Below are positions 1-6,477 of a DNA stretch of 27,051 nucleotides, piece after piece. The notes below the pieces were generated by a model, which did not search any database, was not told the origin of the DNA, and saw only the letters and a program-made list of their open reading frames with translations. The stretch is from DASQFY01 sp036397815 (lineage in GTDB: Bacteria > Chloroflexota > Limnocylindria > QHBO01): positions 1-27,051 of the forward strand of contig DASWIE010000091.1 of the NCBI GenBank assembly GCA_036397815.1, given 5' to 3'. Each line of letters begins with the position of its first letter. Position 1 is the first letter of the stretch. A program made the translations under genes and the position numbers.

Positions 1-519
1 GGCGCGGCGCATGAGGCGGCGGGCGTCGGCGTGCCAGGAGGCCTCGAGCTGCTCGCCACCGTCGAGGAGGTCGACGATGCGGGTAGTCGGGGCCTGGAGG
101 TCGGGCCCGGGACGGAGTCTGTGATCTGCGGCGAGCTTGGCGAGGTTGGTGTCGTCGTCGGGCTCGGCACGAGGGTCGAGTTTGACGACGATCGCCTTCT
201 CCTTGCGGGCGAGGGTACGCAGACCCTGAAGGAGCCAGGCGAAGAGCTTGTCGGCGTCGGGGGCTGATCGGTCCCAGACCGGGCCGTGCGGGACGTAGGC
301 TACCTTGCGGCCGAAACCTGCGGGACGCATCAGGGTCTGGGCGACGCCGCGGACCTTGCCGTGGTCCTCTAGGAGGAGGCGGATGGGCGGCTCATCGGCC
401 AGGGCGGTGCACTCGCCCCAGCCCCAGGCCTGCAGGAGGTCGGCCTCGGGGCGTGAGGCGACGAAGGCGTCCCAGGCGGGGCGGTCGGTGTCGTCGGCGC
501 GGCGGACGAGAGGAGGCAA
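1..519 (-). CDS. FemAB-type peptidoglycan bridge ligase, N-terminal part (cut by window edge)
   Basis: A reading frame open from a TTG at 519 down to the first base gives 173 residues with no stop, so the C-terminal half lies outside the window. It resembles the two other FemAB-like proteins here: an N-terminal W-D-A-F-V segment, A-W-G-W-G-E, the signature Y-V-P-H-G-P-V-W, then V-V-K-L-D-P-R and a T-R-I-V-D-L strand. The family transfers amino acids from aminoacyl-tRNA to the peptidoglycan precursor, or to other amines, in the cytoplasm through paired GNAT-like folds. The TTG is chosen because no ATG or GTG occurs near the start of the conserved region; it lies 8 bases behind the stop of the upstream cupin, which suggests co-transcription. 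No strong ribosome binding site is visible, so the exact start is uncertain. Confidence 0.8.
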   Translation of the reverse strand, partial: MPPLVRRADDTDRPAWDAFVASRPEADLLQAWGWGECTALADEPPIRLLLEDHGKVRGVAQTLMRPAGFGRKVAYVPHGPVWDRSAPDADKLFAWLLQGLRTLARKEKAIVVKLDPRAEPDDDTNLAKLAADHRLRPGPDLQAPTTRIVDLLDGGEQLEASWHADARRLMRRA

Positions 520-527
520 TTCGGGCG

Positions 528-914
528 CTACCCGGGATCGGGGCCGTCGACGTTGACGTTCTGGGGTCCCGTGCCGATCCGCACGATGAAGGCCTCGGCA
601 GGCTCACCTTCACCGGTGATTTCCCGATGGACCGTCCGGGGCGGGATGAAGCCGAAGTCCCCCGCCGACATGGTGATGCTCTGGGTGCCGCCTGGGCCGA
701 ACTCGACCGCGATGGCGCCGCGGGTCATGAATACGTACGTGTCGCGATCGCCGTGATTGTGCCACCCGCCGGCGGTGGCAGGGGTGGTTTGGACCCAGCC
801 GACCCAACGATCCTCTTCGTCGGACAACTGGCGGCGCTCCATGCCGGGCGTGGCCGGGCCAGGCGGCGGAGGCGCGTCACTGGGACTGATGACCGTCGGT
901 CGGGTCGGTGCCAT
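528..914 (-). CDS. small cupin-domain protein
   Basis: A single-domain cupin of about 128 residues. The first cupin motif is seen as G-G-W-H-N-H-G-D-R-D-T-Y-V-F-M, giving two metal-ligand histidines, and the second as G-D-F-G-F-I-P-P-R-T-V-H-R-E with the third histidine. The fold binds a metal or a small ligand; the substrate cannot be read from sequence. The open frame extends upstream to 971, which would overlap the divergent gene at 961. ATG codons at 926, 914 and 842 are all possible, and the proline-rich stretch before residue 25 makes even the internal start plausible. It is the leading gene of a pair with the FemAB fragment. The cupin fold is clear; start and role are not. Confidence 0.8.
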   Translation of the reverse strand: MAPTRPTVISPSDAPPPPGPATPGMERRQLSDEEDRWVGWVQTTPATAGGWHNHGDRDTYVFMTRGAIAVEFGPGGTQSITMSAGDFGFIPPRTVHREITGEGEPAEAFIVRIGTGPQNVNVDGPDPG

Positions 915-960
915 TCGGGCGATCATAGCGACGCGAGACCCGCTACTGCAGGAGCCAACC

Positions 961-1443
961 ATGACGAACAATTCGATACCCGAGGGCTATCACGCAGTCA
1001 CGCCGTTCGTGATCTCGCGCGATACCGGCAGGTTTCTGGACTTCATGACGGAAGCGTTCGGTGCCGAAGAGCTGGCGCGAGTCATGGTCGACGGCCGCAT
1101 CGGGCATGCGGAGTCTCGGATCGGTGACTCGGTGGTCATGGGCTTCGACGCCAAGGTTGGGTGGCCGCACACGCCGGCCTTCCTGCGGATCTACGTTCCA
1201 GACGGCGACGCGACCTATCGCCAGGCGTTGAGCGCTGGAGCGACCTCGGTCACGGAGATGACGAACATGCCCTGGGGCGATCGGGTCGGAAGGGTGCGCG
1301 ATCCGGTCGGCAACCTGTGGCGGATCACGACCCGCTTCGAGGACGTCACACCCGAGGAGACGGAGAGGCGGTACGGGCAGCAGGAGTACATCGACGCCAT
1401 GGAGTACGTCCAGAGTTCAGAGTTCTTTCCGAAGGACGAATGA
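961..1443 (+). CDS. VOC/glyoxalase superfamily (PhnB-like) protein
   Basis: A 160-residue protein. H-A-V-T-P-F-V-I-S-R-D starts the first beta-alpha-beta unit and is followed by F-L-D-F-M-T-E-A-F-G-A-E-E, as in PhnB-type vicinal oxygen chelate proteins. The second half has A-F-L-R-I-Y-V-P-D-G-D-A, then M-P-W-G-D-R-V-G-R-V-R-D-P-V-G-N-L-W, the typical closing strand and D-P-x-G-N-x-W motif. Family members include glyoxalases, dioxygenases and antibiotic-binding proteins; the substrate here is unknown. The ATG at 961 is preferred over the upstream open frame because an AGGAG lies about 8 bases ahead and homology begins right after it. It is transcribed away from the cupin gene, with fewer than 50 bases between the starts, so the promoters are shared or overlapping. 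Confidence 0.88.
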   Translation: MTNNSIPEGYHAVTPFVISRDTGRFLDFMTEAFGAEELARVMVDGRIGHAESRIGDSVVMGFDAKVGWPHTPAFLRIYVPDGDATYRQALSAGATSVTEMTNMPWGDRVGRVRDPVGNLWRITTRFEDVTPEETERRYGQQEYIDAMEYVQSSEFFPKDE

Positions 1444-1463
1444 ATGGCTAGGCTGTGAAGACC

Positions 1464-1586
1464 ATGGAGGAGCACGAGTTGACTGACGAGACGGACGGCG
1501 ACCCAATCGCGCGATTTGCGGGTGCCCTCACCGGGGTGTACGCGCCGGATGAGCTCGACGATCTCCGCGACGAGTGGGACGACTGA
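1464..1586 (+). CDS. 40-residue acidic small ORF, possibly antitoxin-tail-like
   Basis: A short acidic ORF (M-E-E-H-E-L-T-D-E-T-D-G-D at the N terminus) ending in R-F-A-G-A-L-T-G-V-Y-A-P-D-E-L-D-D-L-R-D-E-W-D-D. The last part recalls C-terminal tails of small VapB/AbrB-type antitoxins, but no DNA-binding part precedes it and no PIN toxin follows, so this is only a resemblance. It starts 20 bases after the VOC stop, with only a weak GAAG ahead. Its frame continues after the TGA directly into the first part of the Clp_N fragment at 1629. It may be a real small protein or the remnant of a longer gene. Confidence 0.35.
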   Translation: MEEHELTDETDGDPIARFAGALTGVYAPDELDDLRDEWDD

Positions 1587-1628
1587 TCACGGTCGGGACG
1601 CAACCATTGGTTGATCCAGCCAATTCCG

Positions 1629-1860
1629 CTCACACCACGCATGCGAGCGACCATGGCCCAGGCGATCCAGATCGCGTTGGCGCTTGGCCACAACGTATCT
1701 CGGCACAGAGCACATGATCCTGGCGCTTCTGGACGACCCAAACGGAATCGCCGGCGGCATCGTGCACAGGCTCGGCTATGCGGAGCGGATCCGTGAAGCC
1801 GTCCTGGGCGCAATCGAGAGCGACGGCTACTCGCGGTCCAGTCGCACGCCTCGGCGGTGA
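1629..1860 (+). pseudogene. Clp N-terminal repeat domain fragment with a one-base frameshift
   Basis: Two adjoining frames together read like one Clp_N repeat. The first frame gives L-T-P-R-M-R-A-T-M-A-Q-A-I-Q-I-A-L-A-L-G-H-N up to 1694. The second, from 1696, gives Y-L-G-T-E-H-M-I-L-A-L-L-D-D-P-N-G-I-A and runs to a TGA at 1858-1860. Dropping the G at 1695 joins them as L-G-H-N-Y-L-G-T-E-H, the hallmark of ClpC/ClpA N-domains, which bind adaptors and substrates for the Clp protease. No AAA ATPase domain follows; the next gene is on the other strand. It may be a decayed stand-alone Clp_N protein, or intact in life with an assembly error. No start codon is assigned. Confidence 0.6.
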
Positions 1861-1864
1861 TTTC

Positions 1865-2416
1865 CTAAAAGCGCCAGCGGGTCGGGGTGAATGAGCCCTT
1901 TGAGCCTTCGCCGCCATCGGTTCCGGCGATGCCGGGGAGACCAAAGACCGTGGTGGCCTTGAGCTCGAATACTGCATAGGGCGGTGGTCCGGCGGTCGGC
2001 GCGTTGTCGCCAACGACGGCATCGCCCTGAACCTCGAGCTGCCAGTGCATCTTGGAGGCGTAAGCATCGACCACCCGCCGGAGCCTGGCCTCATCAGTCA
2101 CCTTGCGGGCCTCCCCTTCGACCACGACGTCGAGGGCGGGAAGGGTCTGGCTGCTGGCCGCCATCACGCACCGCGGATTGCGACCGAGGTTCTTGCCCTT
2201 GCGGGAACCTTCTCCCGTCACGAAGTAAAAGGCGCCATCGATCCATAGGCCGAGGATCGGCATGACGTGCGGCCGTCCGTCGGGGCGGATCGTGGCCAGC
2301 CAATAGGTCCGATCCCGCTCCGGCGTCTCGAGTCTCTTGGTTGCCTCAGCCCACGACGTGGCGGTGGAGCCATTGCCGAGTAGCGATTGCTCCGCAACGG
2401 GTGATCGGTCTGCCAT
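1865..2416 (-). CDS. PPOX-fold (split-barrel flavin/F420-type) protein, copy 1
   Basis: A 183-residue pyridoxamine-5'-phosphate-oxidase-like split barrel. The cofactor-binding core reads Y-W-L-A-T-I-R-P-D-G-R-P-H-V-M-P followed by G-A-F-Y-F-V-T-G-E-G-S-R-K-G-K-N-L and N-P-R-C-V-M-A. A central V-V-V-E-G-E-A-R strand and the C-terminal T-R-W-R-F complete the fold. Relatives bind FMN or coenzyme F420 and reduce or sense small molecules; which one applies here cannot be decided from sequence. It is the last gene of a four-gene cluster, starting 8 bases after the stop of copy 2. It differs from the other copies by an extra P-G-I-A-G-T-D-G-G-E insertion near the C terminus. Confidence 0.88.
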   Translation of the reverse strand: MADRSPVAEQSLLGNGSTATSWAEATKRLETPERDRTYWLATIRPDGRPHVMPILGLWIDGAFYFVTGEGSRKGKNLGRNPRCVMAASSQTLPALDVVVEGEARKVTDEARLRRVVDAYASKMHWQLEVQGDAVVGDNAPTAGPPPYAVFELKATTVFGLPGIAGTDGGEGSKGSFTPTRWRF

Positions 2417-2424
2417 CTGCGATC

Positions 2425-2949
2425 TCAGAAGCGCCAGCGGGTTTGGCTGAAGGCGTCGCCCTTGCCGAAGGCGAAGCCCTTGCGGGGCTTGACCTCGAAG
2501 ACGAGGGCGCGTCCGCCGTCATCGCTGTGGAAGGCCTGGTCCCGCACGTCGAATCGGAAGATCTCGCCGTATTTGGCGACGTACGCGTCGGCGAGCTCTT
2601 GGAGCTTGGCCTCGTCCGTGACGGGCTCCGCCTTGCCCTCGATGACGACGTCGGTCCCCTGCTCGATCGTGTTGCAGCCGGTGGTGAAGACGACCTGCCG
2701 GTTCTGCTCGAGGTTGCGGGCCTTCCTCTCGGTGGGGCCGGTACAGAAGACGATTGCGTTGTCGTGCCACACGGCGGCCAGGGGCGTGACGTGCGGCCGG
2801 CCGTCGGGACGGACGGTCGAGAGCCAGTAGATCTCGGCCTTCTCCAGGATGGCGCGGGCAACCAGCCAGGGCGTCGGCGTGGCATCCGGAGTGCTGAAGC
2901 GCGCGTCGATTTCGGTTGCGGGCTGGGTGTCGGTCGTGGTCGTGTTCAA
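2425..2949 (-). CDS. PPOX-fold (split-barrel flavin/F420-type) protein, copy 2
   Basis: A 174-residue split-barrel protein with the core Y-W-L-S-T-V-R-P-D-G-R-P-H-V-T-P, then W-H-D-N-A-I-V-F-C-T-G-P-T-E-R-K-A-R-N-L, and the terminal S-Q-T-R-W-R-F. The start is a TTG at 2949: it overlaps the TGA of the upstream DUF1801 gene (TTGA) and has a strong AAGGGGAG about 4 bases ahead; no ATG or GTG fits as well. The open frame runs much further upstream, but that part translates to arginine-rich shadow sequence opposite better genes. Translational coupling to DUF1801 is likely. The role is probably a flavin or F420 oxidoreductase; the substrate is unknown. Confidence 0.87.
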   Translation of the reverse strand: MNTTTTDTQPATEIDARFSTPDATPTPWLVARAILEKAEIYWLSTVRPDGRPHVTPLAAVWHDNAIVFCTGPTERKARNLEQNRQVVFTTGCNTIEQGTDVVIEGKAEPVTDEAKLQELADAYVAKYGEIFRFDVRDQAFHSDDGGRALVFEVKPRKGFAFGKGDAFSQTRWRF

Positions 2950-3311
2950 GAGCTCCCCTTCCGGTTCTCCGCCATTCGGGCCTTGACGAGCTTCGTCACC
3001 AGGTCGGCCGGGATCGGCTTGTCTGGCGAGAAATGCACGGTGCCCTTCGTTGTTTCGTAGCCCTTGAGGTCCGCTGCGTGGGCCTCCATCACCGCAGGGC
3101 TCTGGACGTAGAACGAGCAGTGGTCCTTGGCGGCCGCGTAGCTGACGAGGTTGCGTCCGTTCTGCCTGAACATCGGGACGCCGTAGTTGATCAGCTCCGT
3201 TGCCTCGGGCGCCGCGGCCCGGATCACCCTGCGCAGGTCCTCGAGGGCAGCGCGCTTGTCGGTCGGAACAGCAGCCAGGAATTCGTCGACGCTGGCGGCG
3301 ACGGGGCTCAT
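2946..3311 (-). CDS. DUF1801 / YdhG-like protein
   Basis: A 121-residue protein of the DUF1801 (YdhG/YjhG-like) type. It begins S-V-D-E-F-L-A-A-V-P-T-D-K-R-A-A-L-E-D-L-R-R-V-I and then has E-L-I-N-Y-G-V-P-M-F-R-Q-N-G, Y-A-A-A-K-D-H-C-S-F-Y and K-G-T-V-H-F-S-P-D-K-P-I-P. The family is small, alpha/beta and of undetermined biochemical function. It sits between two PPOX paralogues: 3 bases behind the stop of copy 3 and overlapping the start of copy 2, so it belongs to the same transcript. The ATG at 3311 is well placed. Confidence 0.9.
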   Translation of the reverse strand: MSPVAASVDEFLAAVPTDKRAALEDLRRVIRAAAPEATELINYGVPMFRQNGRNLVSYAAAKDHCSFYVQSPAVMEAHAADLKGYETTKGTVHFSPDKPIPADLVTKLVKARMAENRKGSS

Positions 3312-3314
3312 CGG

Positions 3315-3845
3315 CTACACGCGCCAACGGGTGGCGCCATGGGGCTCGCCGGTGGAGAGTCCGTAGATCGTCGTGGGCGTGACCTCGTACACCTCCCACG
3401 GTGGCGGGCCGGCGCTCGGAGCGCTGTACTCGTGCCAGAACGCACCGTCGCGCACCTCAGGTCCCCAGTCCTTGAAAAGCGTCGCGATGCGCCGCAGCTC
3501 CTCTTCGTCCCGGATGATCCTGGCCTCGCCCTCGACCACGACATCCGTCCTTGGGGCGGCGACCGTGATCACGCAGTGCGGGTCCCGCGCCAGGTTCTTC
3601 GCCTTCTGCGTTCCCGCGCCGGCGGTGAAGTAGAACCTGCCGCTACCCCAGACGATCCCCACTGGCATGACGTGCGGGCGGCCATCCGGCCTGGTTGTCG
3701 CCAGCCAGTAGCGGCCAGCCGCATCGAGGGCATCGAGGTCGCGTGTCTTGTCCAGGCTCTGAGTGACGCGCTCCCATTCGAGCGGCGCGAAACCGTATCC
3801 ATCAAGGTTCTTCTCGTCGGCGGGATGCGTGGCAATCATCGGCAC
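3315..3845 (-). CDS. PPOX-fold (split-barrel flavin/F420-type) protein, copy 3
   Basis: First gene of the PPOX/DUF1801 cluster, 176 residues. The core motif is Y-W-L-A-T-T-R-P-D-G-R-P-H-V-M-P, with W-G-S-G-R-F-Y-F-T-A-G-A-G-T-Q-K-A-K-N-L and D-P-H-C-V-I-T, followed by D-V-V-V-E-G-E-A-R and the C-terminal A-T-R-W-R-V. It shares S-A-G-P-P-P-W-E-V-Y with copy 1 (T-A-G-P-P-P-Y-A-V-F), so these two are the closer pair. The ATG at 3845 has a good AAAGGGG site upstream. A 13-base palindrome (3860-3872) lies just ahead. FMN or F420 binding is expected from the family; the substrate is unknown. Confidence 0.88.
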   Translation of the reverse strand: MPMIATHPADEKNLDGYGFAPLEWERVTQSLDKTRDLDALDAAGRYWLATTRPDGRPHVMPVGIVWGSGRFYFTAGAGTQKAKNLARDPHCVITVAAPRTDVVVEGEARIIRDEEELRRIATLFKDWGPEVRDGAFWHEYSAPSAGPPPWEVYEVTPTTIYGLSTGEPHGATRWRV

Positions 3846-3859
3846 TACCCCTTTCTCGT

Positions 3860-3872
3860 CTGGTCAGACCAG
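3860..3872. repeat. 13-base palindrome before the PPOX cluster
   Basis: CTGGTC-A-GACCAG is a perfect inverted repeat with a single central base. It lies between the femAB stop at 3888 and the PPOX copy 3 start at 3845. It could be an operator, or a small hairpin ending the upstream transcript; there is no T-tract, so an intrinsic terminator is unlikely. Confidence 0.4.
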
Positions 3873-3887
3873 CAGATGGCCCGAAAC

Positions 3888-4979
3888 TCATCGGTCTGCA
3901 GGTACGTCATTGGTGCCTGCAAGTCTCCGGCCCGACAGGCGGAGGCGGGTGCGCTGGGCGATGCCGTAGGCGGGAAGGAGGATTCTGAGTGCCGCGTCCT
4001 CGGCGGGACGAAGCGAGAGATCCCGTGCGCCGACGTAGGTGACCTCTTTGCCACCGAAGCCCTCCTTGAACTGGGCGATCCCGCCGGTGGCCAGGCCCCA
4101 CAGGTCGTAGACCGCGAAGCCGTCGTTCTTGAAGCCCAGGATCGAGATCCACTTCAGCAGGTAGTTGGCGCGTGAGGCGGCGCCCTCATCGGTCATGCCG
4201 CCATAGGCCTCGGCGGCGCGGTCGCCGCAGGTGAAATGGAAGAGGGTGGCGGCGCGCTCTCCGTTGAGGGCCGCGAAGGCAAGGCTGGCGTGCCCGTTCG
4301 GCGCGAAGATGCGCCAGACGCGCTGGTAGTAGGGCTCGGCGCGGGCCACGAAGCCGGCGCGCATGGCGGTGTGGGCGTAGATCCGATAGAAGTCGGCGAG
4401 CGCCTTGGTGGTTGTTGCCTCGTCGGCGGTACCGGTGATCTGCTCGACCGTGACACCGGCGCGCTCCGCCTTGTGGACGTATTGGCGGTGCTTCTTGCCG
4501 AGGCTGGCGAGGAGCTCGTCCTCCGGGATGCCAAGGTCGATGAGGCGGGTCTTCGGTGGCTGGACCTTGGCGGCAGGACGCCAGGGCGGGGCGAGGAGCG
4601 CCTGTCCATAGGCGTCGTCCGGCGTCGCCTCGGGATCGACCTTGATGGTGGCGATACCCTCGGTGCGGGCCAACGAGCGCAGGGCCGCGAAGAGAGCGTC
4701 GCGGATGCGTTCGTCGTTCAGGTCGCCGACCGGGCCGCGGGGGACGTAGGCGAAGCGCCAGCCGAAGAGCGGGACGCGGCGGACCAGGACCTGGGCGCCC
4801 GCGAAGGGCGTGGTGGGATCCGGGCCCACGGCGATGCGCACGGGGTGCCAGCCGGACGGCTCGCGCAGCTCGCCCCACTCCCACAGCTGCGGGAAGCTGC
4901 GGAACGGGGCGGCCTCGACGAACGCGTCCCAGGCGTTGGCATCGGTCATGCGGAAGGCGCGCAGGTCAGGCGGCGCCAT
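3888..4979 (-). CDS. FemAB-type peptidoglycan bridge ligase (second copy)
   Basis: A 363-residue FemAB-family protein. It has W-D-A-F-V-E near the N terminus, W-E-W-G-E-L-R-E, the F-A-Y-V-P-R-G-P-V-G-D signature, I-K-V-D-P-E-A-T, K-T-R-L-I-D-L-G, and L-G-K-K-H-R-Q-Y-V-H-K-A-E-R-A-G. The C-terminal half has A-A-T-L-F-H-F-T-C-G-D, Y-D-L-W-G-L and F-K-E-G-F-G-G-K-E-V-T-Y-V-G, the expected second acyltransferase-like subdomain. No long inserted helical arm like that of staphylococcal FemA is seen. The family attaches bridge amino acids from aminoacyl-tRNA to the third stem residue of lipid II. The ATG at 4979 overlaps the end of murE and has AGGA ahead; the longer frame to 5021 lies inside murE and is less likely. 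Confidence 0.9.
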   Translation of the reverse strand: MAPPDLRAFRMTDANAWDAFVEAAPFRSFPQLWEWGELREPSGWHPVRIAVGPDPTTPFAGAQVLVRRVPLFGWRFAYVPRGPVGDLNDERIRDALFAALRSLARTEGIATIKVDPEATPDDAYGQALLAPPWRPAAKVQPPKTRLIDLGIPEDELLASLGKKHRQYVHKAERAGVTVEQITGTADEATTTKALADFYRIYAHTAMRAGFVARAEPYYQRVWRIFAPNGHASLAFAALNGERAATLFHFTCGDRAAEAYGGMTDEGAASRANYLLKWISILGFKNDGFAVYDLWGLATGGIAQFKEGFGGKEVTYVGARDLSLRPAEDAALRILLPAYGIAQRTRLRLSGRRLAGTNDVPADR

Positions 4980-6477
4980 CGGTCCTGCCAAAGCCGGCGT
5001 CCTGGAGGGCCTTGCGCGCAACCTGCTTCTCGTCCCAGGGACGCCACTCGGTGCCGTAGATGATGTTCTGCTCGTGGCCCTTGCCGGCCAGCAGGATGAT
5101 GTCGCCTTCGGCCGCCAGGCCGATGGCGTGGGCGATGGCGGTCGGCCGGTCGTCGATCACGAAGAGGTTCCTGTCCTCCGTTGCGCCTGCGTCACGGGCG
5201 CCGGTGGCGATCGCCTCGTTGATCTCGCGCGGGTCCTCCAGGCGGGGGTCCTCGTCGGTGACGACGGTGATGTCGGCCAGCTCGGCGGCGACGCGGCCCA
5301 TGGCGGGACGCTTGACGCGGTCGCGCTCCCCCGCCGAGCCAAAGACGGCGATGAGGCGGCCGGTGGTGATCGGTCGCAGCTCGCGGAGCACCTTGCCGAG
5401 CGAATCGGCCGTGTGCGCGTAATCGACCACCACCTGGAAGGGCTGGCCCTCGTCGACGCGCTCCATGCGGCCGGGCACGCCCTCCAGGTTGCCAATCGCG
5501 TCCGCGGCGGTGGTCAGGTCGATCCCCTCGGCTTGGGCGAGGGCCAGGACGGCGAGCGCGTTGTGGACGTTGAAGCTGCCGGGCAGCTGGAGGTGAACAG
5601 TGCCGCTCCAGCCTTCCGCCTCGGCCGTGAAGGTGGTGCCGTCGGGTCGGGCGTCGATGCCGATGGCCCGCACGTCCGCGAGATTGTGCGCCGCGTAGGT
5701 CACGACGCGGTCGCGGGCGTGGTCGCGGAAGAAGCCGAAGTTGGGGTCGTCGGCGTTCAGGATGGCGACCGGCGCCTCCTCGACCAGCTTCACCTTGGCG
5801 TCGCGGTACGCCTCCCAGGTGCCGTGGAACTCCAGGTGCTCGCTGGTCAGGTTGGTGACGACGGCGACCTGGAAGCGGCAGTTGCGCACGCGCGCCTGGG
5901 CAAGCCCGTGGCTGGTCGCCTCAATCACCACGCAGTCGTTGCCCGCCGCGACCATGTCGGCGAGGAGGGATTGCAGCTCCAGCGCCTCGGGGGTCGTGTT
6001 GCGGTTGGGGTTCGGCTCCTGGCGGTCGCCGACCCGGATCGCAACGGTGCCGGCCAGACCAGGGTGCCGCCCGGCGGCGGTCAGCATGGCGGCGGCCAGG
6101 AAGCAGGTGGTCGTCTTGCCATCGGTCCCGGTCACGCCAATCACGCGCAGGTGCTGCGAGGGATGGTCGAACCACGCGTCGGCGGCATCGGCCAGCGCGA
6201 CGCGAGTGCGCGGCACCACGAGCTGGGGCGTGGTGAGTCCAGGAAGCTCACGTTCCACGACGACGGCGATGGCGCCCTTGGCGATGGCGTCGGTCGCGAA
6301 GTCGTGGCCGTCCACGTGGTCGCCCGGCACGGCAAAGAAGATGGTTCGCGGTGTCACGCTGCGCGAGTCGTAGGCGAGGCCGCTGACCTCGCCCACCGGC
6401 ACGCCAACCACCCGTTCGGGACCGATGACGTCCGCCAACTGGCCCAGGCCCATCCGGTGCTGTTGCGTCGGCGTCAT
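4966..6477 (-). CDS. murE: UDP-N-acetylmuramoyl-tripeptide synthetase MurE
   Basis: A 503-residue Mur ligase. It adds the third stem-peptide residue (a diamino acid) to UDP-MurNAc-L-Ala-D-Glu in the cytoplasm, using ATP. Seen are the N-terminal D-S-R-S-V-T-P-R-T-I-F-F-A-V-P-G substrate domain, the ATP loop G-V-T-G-T-D-G-K-T-T-T (residues 114-124), T-T-P-E, the central N-A-D-D-P-N and Y-A-A-H-N region, and a C-terminal domain with V-F-G-S-A-G-E-R-D, D-E-D-P-R (408-412) and A-G-K-G-H-E. In diaminopimelate-adding enzymes the fourth motif is D-N-P-R; here Asn is replaced by Asp while Arg is kept, so the third residue is not certain. The ATG at 6477 has GGGGAGG ahead and overlaps the upstream femAB stop as ATGA. 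Confidence 0.95.
   Translation of the reverse strand: MTPTQQHRMGLGQLADVIGPERVVGVPVGEVSGLAYDSRSVTPRTIFFAVPGDHVDGHDFATDAIAKGAIAVVVERELPGLTTPQLVVPRTRVALADAADAWFDHPSQHLRVIGVTGTDGKTTTCFLAAAMLTAAGRHPGLAGTVAIRVGDRQEPNPNRNTTPEALELQSLLADMVAAGNDCVVIEATSHGLAQARVRNCRFQVAVVTNLTSEHLEFHGTWEAYRDAKVKLVEEAPVAILNADDPNFGFFRDHARDRVVTYAAHNLADVRAIGIDARPDGTTFTAEAEGWSGTVHLQLPGSFNVHNALAVLALAQAEGIDLTTAADAIGNLEGVPGRMERVDEGQPFQVVVDYAHTADSLGKVLRELRPITTGRLIAVFGSAGERDRVKRPAMGRVAAELADITVVTDEDPRLEDPREINEAIATGARDAGATEDRNLFVIDDRPTAIAHAIGLAAEGDIILLAGKGHEQNIIYGTEWRPWDEKQVARKALQDAGFGRTDGAA

Noticed and set aside
1464..1860. Toxin-antitoxin pair
   Set aside because: The small ORF recalls an antitoxin tail, but no PIN, RelE or other toxin follows; the next sequence is a Clp_N remnant.
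2950..3399. Upstream extension of PPOX copy 2
   Set aside because: The frame is open to 3399, but the translation is Arg-rich and overlaps the well-supported DUF1801 gene; the TTG at 2949 has a strong binding site.
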